DNA of 16,798 nucleotides from NCBI GenBank assembly GCA_011523315.1, contig WTHE01000188.1, forward strand, positions 1-16,798. The letters run 5' to 3'. The position numbers were made by a program, and so were the translations under genes. Positions 5,813 through 12,999 of this stretch are shown in pieces. The DNA is from Candidatus Binatota bacterium (GTDB lineage Bacteria > Desulfobacterota > Binatia > Bin18). Each line of letters begins with the position of its first letter. The first letter of the stretch is position 1. The notes under the pieces were generated by a model that was not told the DNA's origin, made no database searches, and saw only the letters and a list, made by a program, of their open reading frames with translations.

Positions 5813-6430
5813 ATGACAGATTCCAGGGCGGGAAACACGCCGATTACCCAAGCCGTGACCGATCTTGGCCGCCGGATTTTCGATCTGGCAACCGAGACCT
5901 GGCAGCGGCTGAGGGGTCACGACGCGGTGAGCCAAGAATTGCTGAAGGACCCGTTCAGCCAGCAGGCCAGGGAACACACCGCCACGGCCGAACTGCTGCT
6001 GCTGCTGCTACACGTCAGCGACCGGGTGGCGGCGACCATCTTTCACAAAGCGCTGCCGACCGAACACGTCCAGACCATACGCACGACGTTTATCTCGGCC
6101 GTGGTCGGAGTGGCCATTCCGGCCTTCATTCAACTCGCCTGTGCCGAGCAAGACGCGGCCGAACGAGCCGAAACCCAGGCCGACCTCGTCCACCTGTACA
6201 ATACCCGGGCAGTGCAGTATGGGCTGTTTGAACTCAACGGCCAGGAGGTCGCCGAGTCCGGGGCCTTGCTCAAGCTGGGCGCCATCCGGCTTGCAGAGGC
6301 CATCGAGTGTCCAGACAGTGAGGCGGTCCTTCACCATGCAACGGATGCGGTGGTGCTGAGCCTCCAGGCACTCACCCGCGACGTGCCGCTGCAACAAACG
6401 ATTGCCCGGCTGCTGGCCGAGGCCCGCTGA
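5813..6430 (+). CDS. hypothetical helical protein
   Basis: The product has 205 residues and is predicted to be mostly alpha-helical; I do not recognise a family. The ATG follows GAGGGGGGA, a strong ribosome-binding site. A hydrophobic helix (TAELLLLLLHVSDRVAATIF, about residues 58-77) and a second (TTFISAVVGVAIPAFIQLA, about 91-109) could be core helices rather than membrane spans, because charged residues flank and interrupt them. The C-terminal half has repeating Ala/Leu helices (GALLKLGAIRLAEAIE, HHATDAVVLSLQALTRD). No signal peptide is seen. The gene lies 26 bases after the terminator at 5716-5786, so read-through of that element may control it. It converges with the gene ending at 6435, with a 4-base gap. 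Confidence 0.7.
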   Translation: MTDSRAGNTPITQAVTDLGRRIFDLATETWQRLRGHDAVSQELLKDPFSQQAREHTATAELLLLLLHVSDRVAATIFHKALPTEHVQTIRTTFISAVVGVAIPAFIQLACAEQDAAERAETQADLVHLYNTRAVQYGLFELNGQEVAESGALLKLGAIRLAEAIECPDSEAVLHHATDAVVLSLQALTRDVPLQQTIARLLAEAR

Positions 6431-6434
6431 GGAC

Positions 6435-6809
6435 TCAGTCCCGGCCCTGCTGACGCTCAACCAGCAGCCAGTGGGCCTGGCCGATACCGCGCAGACTGCG
6501 GTACTCCTCATCCGAGAAGCTCAAGCCCGTCCGCCTGCGGGCAACGTCGAGCGCCCGAGTCAGGCTCGCCTCACAAAACTCGAGCAGCAGGGGCAGGACC
6601 GCATTCAGGTCCTGGGGTGAGGCTTCGAGCAGAGCGTTGCGCGCCGCCCCCATGAGATGTTCCAACTCTGACTCCGGCTGCTCCGTCGAACCGGGGTCCA
6701 AGGCGGTTTCAGACGGCGTAAAAAAGGCAAAGTGGAGCTGAGCGTCCGCCGTCGGCCCGGAGCCGGGGGACGTTTTTTTCTGACCGTGCTGGGGAGGCTT
6801 CGCTTTCAC
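6435..6809 (-). CDS. hypothetical protein translationally coupled to holA
   Basis: The product has 124 residues and no family is recognised. It starts at a GTG that overlaps the holA stop codon in GTGA (6806-6809), the classic arrangement for translational coupling. Residues 1-45 are polar and low in order, with Lys, Pro, Ser and Gln. The rest is helical: SELEHLMGAARNALLEA, DLNAVLPLLLEFCEASLTRALDVARRR and DEEYRSLRGIGQAHWLLVER. No catalytic or metal-binding motif is apparent. Its position suggests co-expression with the clamp-loader subunit, but this does not prove a replication role. Confidence 0.6.
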   Translation of the reverse strand: MKAKPPQHGQKKTSPGSGPTADAQLHFAFFTPSETALDPGSTEQPESELEHLMGAARNALLEASPQDLNAVLPLLLEFCEASLTRALDVARRRTGLSFSDEEYRSLRGIGQAHWLLVERQQGRD

Positions 6810-7813
6810 CGTGGCCGCGCGCAGATGTCTAGAACAAGGGCGTCAAACAGAACCCCGGCTGGAGTCCGAGCCGACTTGAGCCGCCGGTCAAGCGCGGCCG
6901 CCCGGTGCAGAACCCGGCGCAGGTCAGGAACAGAGTAGAGGCGGCTCTGGTTCAGCAGCCGGCGCAGGCGCTGCCCGCGCAGGCCGAGCGCCCGCCCCAT
7001 GTGAGCCTCTGGCAGTCCCTGAGCCTGGGCGTCGCGCAGCTGCCACAGGCGACGAAAATGGCCCACCAGGGCGTGCAGAACCGGCAGGGCTCGCCGCTCG
7101 TCGCTCAAGACCTGGCGGAGCAGTCCCAGGGCTTTTTTTTGGTCACGCAGGCCCAGAGCATCCGCCAGCTCAAACGCCTCGTGCTGGTGAATGTTACCAG
7201 TGCAGCGCTCCACCGCTCGGGCGTCAATATCGGTGTCGGGAAAGACAAAGGTCGCCACCTTATCCAGTTCGGTGGACAGGGCCAGGAGATCCGGACCGAT
7301 CAGTTCGGACAGCAGCTGCGCCGCCTCATCGCTCAGCCGCAGCTTGCGTTCGCGGGCAAAGCGCTGCGCCCAGGCTGGGACCTGATTGGCAAAGGGCCGC
7401 CGAAATTCGGCGGCGAAGCCCGTTTTTGCGCACCGCGAAAAAAATTTCCGGTTCAACTCTACCCGGCCGTGAGCGCACACCACCAGGGGCTGGCCGGCGT
7501 CCCGGAGTTCGGCTTCCTTGCCCAGCCGCTCACGCTCCTCGTCTTTGAGTTGCTCGGCGCTACGCAGGATCACCAGGGTCTGGGGAGCAAACAGAGAGGG
7601 CGCCCCCCAGGCGTCCAGCACCGCCTCGACCGGGTCTTGTCCGGCATGGAAGGTCTGGACCAGCGCAGCCTGGGGCAGACGGCTGCGAACCTGATTGACC
7701 GCCCGGTCGATCAGGTAGGCCTCATCACCGTGAAACAGATACAGGGCGGCAATCGGCTCCTTGCTCAGGCGGGAGAACACGTCTTCCGGGCGGGGGAAAC
7801 GCGGGGCTGCCAT
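6806..7813 (-). CDS. holA: DNA polymerase III subunit delta
   Basis: From the ATG at 7811-7813 the product has 335 residues, close to the usual HolA length. The N-terminal AAA+-like domain starts with IAALYLFHGDEAYLIDRAVNQV, and motifs such as LVILRSAEQL, PLVVCAHGRVELNRKFF and ELIGPDLLALSTELDKVATF follow the family pattern. The C-terminal collar domain has the expected helices (ALGLLRQVLSDERRALPVLHALVGHFRRLWQLRDA). Delta opens the beta sliding clamp within the clamp loader. A longer start at 7874-7876 overlaps the end of the upstream cyclo-ligase gene and would add 21 residues. The shorter start is preferred because it matches homologue length and because a hairpin lies between them, though its Shine-Dalgarno site is poor. 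Confidence 0.9.
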   Translation of the reverse strand: MAAPRFPRPEDVFSRLSKEPIAALYLFHGDEAYLIDRAVNQVRSRLPQAALVQTFHAGQDPVEAVLDAWGAPSLFAPQTLVILRSAEQLKDEERERLGKEAELRDAGQPLVVCAHGRVELNRKFFSRCAKTGFAAEFRRPFANQVPAWAQRFARERKLRLSDEAAQLLSELIGPDLLALSTELDKVATFVFPDTDIDARAVERCTGNIHQHEAFELADALGLRDQKKALGLLRQVLSDERRALPVLHALVGHFRRLWQLRDAQAQGLPEAHMGRALGLRGQRLRRLLNQSRLYSVPDLRRVLHRAAALDRRLKSARTPAGVLFDALVLDICARPR

Positions 7814-7850
7814 GTGGATATTCGTAGCCGGCGCTCGCGCACAAGACAAG

Positions 7851-7868
7851 GGCGGGAAGCCTCCCGCC
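7851..7868 (-). terminator. short hairpin between the cyclo-ligase gene and holA
   Basis: On the minus strand GGCGGGA and TCCCGCC form a perfect 7-bp stem with a 4-base loop, directly after the cyclo-ligase stop codon. The following CTTGTCTTG is only a weak U-tract, so partial termination or mRNA processing is possible. If it forms, it separates holA from the upstream genes. Confidence 0.4.
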
Positions 7869-8525
7869 TCAGCCATGCGGCGCGCGCTTGGCCCGGCAGT
7901 CGATCAGACGGCTCTCGGTGACAATCCAATCGACCCGTTCGTCGTGCGGACCGCCGGGAATGCGGTCCACGACCTGACAGTCATAGGCCACGCCAACCCG
8001 CAGCGCGCCGGCCAGCAGCCGGCCAAAAGCCCGGTCATAATAGCCTTTGCCGCGGCCCAGGCGACAGCCCTCGGCGTCAAAGCCCAGGCCGGGGGTGAGG
8101 ACAAGGCTGTGGCCGCCCTGACCGGGCGTCAAACGCTCATTGCCCAGAGGGACGGGAATCCCGAACAGCCCCTCAACGAGCCGGTCGTGTGGATAACGCC
8201 GAACAAACTCCAGACGGCTCCGGTCGGGGCTGATACGCGGATAGTACACGGCTTTGGACTGGGCGGCGGCCCACACGGCTTCGGTCTGAACCTCGTTGTC
8301 GTCCGCCGCATACAGGACGAGCCTTGTGGCGTCCTCAAACGGCGCAAAGGTCTGGAGCCGGGCGCAGATACGTCGGCTTTTTTCGGCTACCTGTTGGGGG
8401 CTGAGATCGCGTCTGCGCTGACGGAGCAGACGACGCAGCCGTTGCTTGGCGTCGGTCAGGGCGGTGGGGTCAGCTCCGGCCAGCGTTCTCGTCCCTCTCC
8501 GGCAGGGTAAAGCTCGCCTCACCAC
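7869..8525 (-). CDS. 5-formyltetrahydrofolate cyclo-ligase
   Basis: The C-terminal signature GRGKGYYDR is the ATP/phosphate-binding motif of 5-formyl-THF cyclo-ligase (methenyl-THF synthetase), which converts 5-formyl-THF to 5,10-methenyl-THF using ATP. Other family landmarks are KQRLRRLLRQRRRDLS near the start, TRLVLYAADDNEVQTEAVW, GLFGIPVP, LVLTPGLGFD, and the closing VGVAYDCQ. The only standard in-frame starts are two adjacent GTGs (8523-8525 and 8520-8522), about 50 bases inside the preceding MaoC-like gene. They give a 218-residue protein with about 22 extra N-terminal residues. The family core begins at about codon 24, just after a CTG at 8457-8459, so a non-standard start is possible. 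It follows the dehydratase genes and precedes holA. Confidence 0.9.
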   Translation of the reverse strand: MVRRALPCRRGTRTLAGADPTALTDAKQRLRRLLRQRRRDLSPQQVAEKSRRICARLQTFAPFEDATRLVLYAADDNEVQTEAVWAAAQSKAVYYPRISPDRSRLEFVRRYPHDRLVEGLFGIPVPLGNERLTPGQGGHSLVLTPGLGFDAEGCRLGRGKGYYDRAFGRLLAGALRVGVAYDCQVVDRIPGGPHDERVDWIVTESRLIDCRAKRAPHG

Positions 8526-8931
8526 TCAGAATCCGCTCGCCGTTTTGATTTTCCTGCCAGATCCGGCAATCGACCCGAGGCTCGCCGGTGTCACTCCGGT
8601 AGGTTCGCGTGATGGTGCCCCGGCAGGTCAGCATATCGTCGGGAAAGGCGTTACCGGCAAAGCGCACCTTGGTCCGCCGGAGATCCCACGGCTTGTGCAA
8701 CCAGTCGGTCACAAAGCGGTACAAAAAGGTCTCGTTCAGCGGTCCCTGCTGGACCACATCGGGCAAGTCTCGCTCCTGGGCATACACCCGGTCGAGGTGG
8801 AGAGGGTTGGTGTCGCGCAGAATGAAGGCGATCGGAATATAGGCGTAGCGGTCCATCGGCCCATAGGTCACGCTCGGGATGTCCATGCCCTCGGTCACGT
8901 CTTCAAAATACAGCTTTGGCCGCCCGTCCAT
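8470..8931 (-). CDS. MaoC-like (hotdog fold) dehydratase, C-type subunit
   Basis: The product has 153 residues from the ATG at 8929-8931, which follows GAGGAAGC. DTNPLHLDRVYA is the (R)-specific enoyl-CoA hydratase motif of MaoC domains (catalytic Asp and His in DxNPLHxD), placed after the central helix. The C-terminal strands (KVRFAGNAFPDDMLTCRGTI, RVDCRIWQENQNGERILSGEA) complete one hotdog domain. It begins 10 bases after the companion gene ends. The two should form a heteromeric, two-hotdog enzyme like the N- and C-halves of fused MaoC dehydratases. It would hydrate or dehydrate a CoA-bound acyl chain; the substrate is unknown. Confidence 0.85.
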   Translation of the reverse strand: MDGRPKLYFEDVTEGMDIPSVTYGPMDRYAYIPIAFILRDTNPLHLDRVYAQERDLPDVVQQGPLNETFLYRFVTDWLHKPWDLRRTKVRFAGNAFPDDMLTCRGTITRTYRSDTGEPRVDCRIWQENQNGERILSGEASFTLPERDENAGRS

Positions 8932-8941
8932 GCCCGCTTCC

Positions 8942-9400
8942 TCACTTGAAGACGAGATACGACTGGGCGCCGCTGAAGGCCGTGGCGCCGGATTCGTCCC
9001 GAGCGGCAAACGACACCCAGATCACGTCAAAGGCGCGTTTACCCTGTTTCTCATACACGTCAGAGACCCGGCCCTGAACGGTCAGGGTCTCACCTACGTA
9101 CAGCGGCCGCTGGTACTCCAGCTCCTGCTCACCAAACATGGCGGTGTCTTTCTTGTAGTCCATGAAAAAATCTTTTTGCCAGTCGAACGAGCGCAGCATG
9201 CTGATGACGGCCACATACGGCCCGAAAGACGGCGGAATCACCCAGCCGCCGTAGCCGGCCGCCCGCGACTCGGCCTCGCTGTGGAAGGCCCGGTCATCCT
9301 CGCCGGCAACCGGCAGATAGTCCCGGATATCTTCCTCACGAATAGTGTATGTGACCGGCTCAAAGACCTTGCCGATCAGTGTCTTGCGGTCGGGCGCCAT
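8942..9400 (-). CDS. MaoC-like dehydratase, N-type subunit (FAS1-like dehydratase domain)
   Basis: The ATG at 9398-9400 gives 152 residues. A longer frame reaches 9778 but would run across the divergent gene at 9551 and lacks homology-like sequence, so I reject that extension. The start has AGAGAGG about 10 bases upstream. The product begins DRKTLIGKVFEPVTYTIREEDIRDY, typical of the N-terminal MaoC/FAS1-like dehydratase domain. It continues with VIPPSFGPYVAV, where many relatives have a PPTF motif, and GEQELEYQRPLYVGETLTVQGRV. These N-type domains usually lack the catalytic Asp-His pair, which is supplied by the C-type subunit encoded next. Confidence 0.83.
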   Translation of the reverse strand: MAPDRKTLIGKVFEPVTYTIREEDIRDYLPVAGEDDRAFHSEAESRAAGYGGWVIPPSFGPYVAVISMLRSFDWQKDFFMDYKKDTAMFGEQELEYQRPLYVGETLTVQGRVSDVYEKQGKRAFDVIWVSFAARDESGATAFSGAQSYLVFK

Positions 9401-9550
9401 AGGCGTATGCCTCTCTTCCGCCAAGCTGGGCGTTCCATCAGTTCGTGCCCTTCGATACGACACTGCTACGTTGACTGCGTCTTCTTCCTGCGTTAAGTCG
9501 GGGAAGGCTGAGAGGCGGCTTGGACGAGTGAGGAGCCGGGAGAAAAGAGT

Positions 9551-9763
9551 ATGGACATCTTGATCTGGATCAACACTCTCGCCCTGCTGTTCGTCTTCAC
9601 CGGCGGTGGAATCATCGTAAATATTCAGCTGCGCAAGACCAACGAAGCCCTCGCCCGTGTCGAAGAAGCGGCAGCCCGTATCGAGGAAACGGCGGCCCGT
9701 GGAGAACGGCTGAGCCTGGCCGTTCTTGAACGACTGCCGGCTCAGCCTGACTCGCAACAGTAA
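9551..9763 (+). CDS. small membrane-anchored protein with a helical tail
   Basis: The product has 70 residues. Residues about 4-25 (ILIWINTLALLFVFTGGGII) form one transmembrane helix. Residues 27-60 (RKTNEALARVEEAAARIEE and on) are charged and heptad-like, suggesting a short coiled coil. No family is recognised. The ATG follows GGAGCCGGGAGAA, so a ribosome-binding site is plausible. The gene diverges from the dehydratase pair and ends next to a hairpin shared with the convergent SnoaL-like gene. A 150-base region (9401-9550) upstream contains a TTGACT (9471-9476) but no convincing -10 partner. Confidence 0.6.
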   Translation: MDILIWINTLALLFVFTGGGIIVNIQLRKTNEALARVEEAAARIEETAARGERLSLAVLERLPAQPDSQQ

Positions 9764-9791
9764 CCCGTCTTCTCCCACCGCGTGAGACGGG
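9764..9791. terminator. hairpin between convergent genes
   Basis: CCCGTCT (9764-9770) pairs with AGACGGG (9785-9791), with a 14-base loop. It occupies nearly the whole gap between the stop codons at 9763 and 9796. Neither side has a strong U-tract, so the bidirectional terminator role is tentative. Confidence 0.4.
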
Positions 9792-9795
9792 AGAC

Positions 9796-10194
9796 CTACT
9801 TGCCAAACGCCTCGGTCACCAGCTCGGTGTCCAGATACTCGGTCACCCGCTGGACTTTACCGTCCTGGAATGTGAACACCTGACAGTAGGTATTATCGTA
9901 CGACTTCCCCTCTTTGGTCGTGGATTTACCCTTGGCCTGCATGGCCACGATGTCACCATCGGCAATAAAGTTCTCCGGCGTAATGGTGATCCCGCCTTCG
10001 AGTTGGGCGCTGAGAGGCCCCAAGAGCTTTTCAACCAGCTCTTTTTTACCGTTGAAGGTCCCGGAGTACTTGGTTGAGCCGATAATCGTAAACTGCACGT
10101 CATCGGCCATATTGCCGAGAAAGGCATCGCCATTGCCTTTCCCCAGCTCCTCGAACATCTCCTGCATCAGTTTTTTGTTCTCTGCCGCGCCCAT
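9796..10194 (-). CDS. SnoaL-like / NTF2-fold protein
   Basis: The product has 132 residues with the typical order of the SnoaL/ketosteroid-isomerase-like fold. An N-terminal helix (ENKKLMQEMFEELGKGNGDAFLGNMADDVQFTI) is followed by GTFNGKKELVEKLLGPL and then curved-sheet strands ending in YCQVFTFQDGKVQRVTEYLDTELVTEAFG. Members of the fold may be isomerases, cyclases, hydrolases or non-catalytic; the substrate cannot be predicted. The ATG has a strong AGGAGG upstream. It follows the alpha/beta hydrolase gene on the same strand after 86 bases, so co-transcription is possible. Confidence 0.85.
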   Translation of the reverse strand: MGAAENKKLMQEMFEELGKGNGDAFLGNMADDVQFTIIGSTKYSGTFNGKKELVEKLLGPLSAQLEGGITITPENFIADGDIVAMQAKGKSTTKEGKSYDNTYCQVFTFQDGKVQRVTEYLDTELVTEAFGK

Positions 10195-10280
10195 AGTGTG
10201 TACCTCCTAAATGGATTTTGTTCTGAGCATCAGGCCCATGCGACTCTAAGCCGTCCAGCCGGGGGATGTCAAGCAGCCGC

Positions 10281-11561
10281 TCAGCGGCCGGGGAAGCGTT
10301 CTGTGAGCCAGTCCGCAATGAGCTTGAGCGACGCATCGCGCCCGCCCTGGTTGGGTTTGGACGGCAGGGGATAACCAAAATGATCGGCGTCAACGTGATG
10401 CAGCTGTTTATCGCTGGCGGCCGAGGTCTGGTACATGGCTTCGGAATCGGCCGGATAGATGGCATGGTCGCCGCTGTGGTTGATGACCAGGGTGGGGATA
10501 CTGACCTTGCGGATATTGTCCAGCACCGAGGCGTTGGCCGACAGGCCCGACCAGTTGCTGAGCCACGCCCGGGGGGTCTGGTATTTGGCAAAACCGGCCT
10601 CGGTGTAGTTGAACAGATCCGGCCGGGGCGACCACAGCGAGCCATAGTCGCGCGACGAGGGATGGATGGACGGGTCGGTGTAGGTCAGGTTGGCCTCGGT
10701 CCGATGGATGGTCATATAACGGCCGACCAGCGCCCGGCGACTGACAAAAGCGCGGGTGTCCAGGGCCAGGCCGTCAAAATCGTCCTGGCCGACCAGTCCC
10801 CGAAAATAGCGCTGTTCTTCAACAAAGCGTTTGGCAATGGCGTCAAGCCGCGCCACCCGGGCCGTCTGAGCGGCGCGATAGCGCTGGACAAACTCCGGGC
10901 TGTAGGCGCTCGGCTGGGGCGGCTCGCGAAAGCCGTTGGCCGGGTTGTACATGTCGAGTGCGGGATCGCACGACAGCGGGTCGTCTTCATCCGTGACCGA
11001 CGGGTCGATAGCCGTCTGCATGAATTTTCCCTCGCCCAGGTGGGCGGCCAGAATAATCATGCCGTCGCCCGGCGGCAGTTCAAAACGGTTCAAATCGTAG
11101 GAGTCGCCGGCCGGCGTGAGCGTCAACCGCCCGGGCGGCGGGGTGACGGCCTGGGCCTGGTAGAAGGTGTACAGCGAGCCCCCGCCGCTGTTACCGATGA
11201 ACACCACCCGCTCAAAGCCCTGTTCGTGCTTGAGATAGCTGATACCGGCCGCAATATCCGGCAGCAGCATTTCGTGCAGACAGGCAATGTCGTTATTGGG
11301 CCAGCGCCCCTCTTGACCGAACGCGGCATAACCCGCCTCAAGCAGATACGGGATCGCATAGTGGCGACTCATATCGGCCCGCGGGTGCATCAGACACACC
11401 ACGGTTTTTTCCCCGCCCCGGGTGTACAACACGCCTTTTGATTCACCCCGGTCGGCGGCCTTGAGCGGTACCACCTCGACCTGCACACCTGGTGGCAGGG
11501 TGTCAAACGATATCAGACTCAGGCCCATTGCCGCGTAGCGTGGAATCCGTGTCAGTGCCAT
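10281..11561 (-). CDS. alpha/beta hydrolase
   Basis: The product has 426 residues. The nucleophile elbow is FIGNSGGGS with the putative nucleophile Ser125. The likely acid lies in VINHSGDHAIYPAD, and the likely catalytic His is in DADHFGYPLP near the C-terminus, which is the expected alpha/beta hydrolase order. The N-terminal half has the family's HP-turn (CLMHPRADMSRHYAIPYLLEAGYA). An extended region between residues about 160 and 330 would be a large lid or cap. No signal peptide is evident. The ATG (11559-11561) is preceded by AGGAGG. It is probably an esterase or amidase; the substrate is unknown. It is followed by the SnoaL-like gene and diverges from the SirB1-like gene. Confidence 0.88.
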   Translation of the reverse strand: MALTRIPRYAAMGLSLISFDTLPPGVQVEVVPLKAADRGESKGVLYTRGGEKTVVCLMHPRADMSRHYAIPYLLEAGYAAFGQEGRWPNNDIACLHEMLLPDIAAGISYLKHEQGFERVVFIGNSGGGSLYTFYQAQAVTPPPGRLTLTPAGDSYDLNRFELPPGDGMIILAAHLGEGKFMQTAIDPSVTDEDDPLSCDPALDMYNPANGFREPPQPSAYSPEFVQRYRAAQTARVARLDAIAKRFVEEQRYFRGLVGQDDFDGLALDTRAFVSRRALVGRYMTIHRTEANLTYTDPSIHPSSRDYGSLWSPRPDLFNYTEAGFAKYQTPRAWLSNWSGLSANASVLDNIRKVSIPTLVINHSGDHAIYPADSEAMYQTSAASDKQLHHVDADHFGYPLPSKPNQGGRDASLKLIADWLTERFPGR

Positions 11562-11694
11562 AGCGCCCTCCTGTATTCGCGTCTCCGTCTATCTGGACCC
11601 GAGACCCAAGGCAAGCCGTGTCCTCTCTTGCACACTTCACGCCCAAGGCAGTATACAGAAGAAAGACCTATCGCCCATAAGAAGAGAGGTGTCC

Positions 11695-12528
11695 ATGCCC
11701 TCACGCGCCCGCGAACGTTTCGCCGAACTCGTCTCCGGTTCGGAAGCCGACCTGAACCTGGCTGAAGCGGCCCTGCTGATTGCCCAAGAGGAACAGCCCG
11801 AGCTTGATGTGGCGGCCTACCTCGGTCGTCTGGACGCGCTGGCCGAGCGCGTCCGCTCACGCCTGCCCGAAGCCCCGAGCTTTGCCGACATCATCCAGGC
11901 CCTGAACACGGTCCTGTTTGAGGAGGAGGGCCTGTCCGGCAACCAGACCGATTACCACGACCCGCGCAACAGCTTTCTCAACGAAGTCCTCGACCGTAAG
12001 CTCGGCATTCCGATTACGCTCTCGCTGGTCTACATCGAGGTCGGCAACCGCCTGGGCGTGCCGCTGGTGGGGGTCGGCTTTCCCGGCCATTTCGTCGTCA
12101 AATACGAGGGACCGGACGGCGAAACCGTTCTCGACCCCTTCCAAGGCGGCAGCCGAGTCAGCCAAGCGCAAATGGAAGACAAGCTGCGGTCCATGTACGG
12201 GCCGAACAACCCGTTTGCCAGCCAGCTGCCCAAGCTCCTGGCCGCCGTCGGCAAAAAAGACATGCTGCTGCGCATGCTGCGCAATCTGAAACAGATCTAC
12301 ACCCGGAAAGAGGACTTTGAACGAGCCCTGAGCGTGGTCGAGCGCATCCTGCTGGTGGCGCCCGACCATCCGGTCGAGGTCCGCGACCGGGGCGCCATCC
12401 ACCACCGCATGGGTCACCAGCAGTTGGCGGTGCGCGACTTCCAGCGTTACTTGCAGCTGGCGCCCAAAGCCGACGATGCCAGGGCGGTGCGGGCGGTCAT
12501 GGTTCGGACCATGGCCCAACTCAACTAG
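11695..12528 (+). CDS. SirB1-family protein (transglutaminase-like plus TPR)
   Basis: The ATG at 11695 is chosen over the in-frame GTG at 11689 because AGAGAGG (11683-11689) would overlap the GTG but is well spaced for the ATG. The product then has 277 residues. The N-terminal part is the SirB1 transglutaminase-like domain: LNLAEAALLIAQEE, LNTVLFEEEGLSGNQTDYHD, RKLGIPITLSLVYIEVGNRL and VGFPGHFVVKYE. The C-terminal 90 residues are tetratricopeptide-like helices (DFERALSVVERILLVAPDHPVEVRDRGAIH). The family's biochemical role is poorly defined. The Nudix gene starts 3 bases after the stop codon, so the two are one operon. Confidence 0.9.
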   Translation: MPSRARERFAELVSGSEADLNLAEAALLIAQEEQPELDVAAYLGRLDALAERVRSRLPEAPSFADIIQALNTVLFEEEGLSGNQTDYHDPRNSFLNEVLDRKLGIPITLSLVYIEVGNRLGVPLVGVGFPGHFVVKYEGPDGETVLDPFQGGSRVSQAQMEDKLRSMYGPNNPFASQLPKLLAAVGKKDMLLRMLRNLKQIYTRKEDFERALSVVERILLVAPDHPVEVRDRGAIHHRMGHQQLAVRDFQRYLQLAPKADDARAVRAVMVRTMAQLN

Positions 12529-12531
12529 GCC

Positions 12532-12969
12532 ATGGCTGTGCGCGTCTCGGTCGGCGTGTTGACCTGTGGGTCGCGGATATTGATCTGCCAGCGCAAAGCC
12601 GGCACCCGGCACGGGCTCAAGTGGGAATTTCCCGGCGGCAAGGCCGAGGCCGGCGAGGATGCCGCAGCCTGCCTGCGACGCGAACTGCGCGAAGAACTCG
12701 GCGTCGAAGCCACAATCGGCACGCTGCTGCTGCGCAAACGGCACACCTATTCCGACGGACGGTGCGTCGCCCTGAGCTTCTTCCATGTCCCGTCATACAT
12801 CGGGGTCGTGTCCAACCGGGTCTTTGAAGACATGCTCTGGGTCGAACCCCAGCAGCTGCCCGACTACGACTTCCTGGCCGGCGACCGCGATTTCATCACC
12901 GCCCTGGCCGGGGGAGCCTGGCAGGAGCTGTTTGCCCGGCCCGCCCCACCGCCTGGCCGGCAACCCTGA
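12532..12969 (+). CDS. MutT-type Nudix hydrolase (8-oxo-dGTP diphosphatase-like)
   Basis: The product has 145 residues with a perfect Nudix box, residues 36-58: Gly36, Glu42, Arg50-Glu51 and Glu54-Glu55 in RELREELGV, matching GX5EX7REUXEEXGU. The preceding KWEFPGGK is the sequence seen in MutT-like enzymes that sanitise 8-oxo-dGTP. Glu51, Glu54 and Glu55 would bind the catalytic metals. Other Nudix substrates, such as CTP or m5dCTP analogues, cannot be excluded. It starts 3 bases after the SirB1-like gene; the membrane protein gene follows 30 bases after its stop codon. Confidence 0.9.
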   Translation: MAVRVSVGVLTCGSRILICQRKAGTRHGLKWEFPGGKAEAGEDAAACLRRELREELGVEATIGTLLLRKRHTYSDGRCVALSFFHVPSYIGVVSNRVFEDMLWVEPQQLPDYDFLAGDRDFITALAGGAWQELFARPAPPPGRQP

Positions 12970-12999
12970 GCCGCCCCTGCCCTTGCAAGCGCTCGGCAA

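Noticed and set aside
6905..7921. 338-residue open frame on the plus strand
   Set aside because: It is antisense to holA and low-complexity (Gln/Gly-rich) in composition.
9401..9778. N-terminal extension of the N-type dehydratase to 9778
   Set aside because: It would cover the divergent small membrane protein gene and shows no family sequence. The ATG at 9400 has a ribosome-binding site and matches the family start.
10266..11441. 391-residue open frame on the plus strand
   Set aside because: It is antisense to the alpha/beta hydrolase, whose nucleophile, acid and His motifs fix the coding strand.
11857..12786. 309-residue open frame on the minus strand
   Set aside because: It is antisense to the SirB1-like and Nudix genes; the perfect Nudix box sets the true strand.
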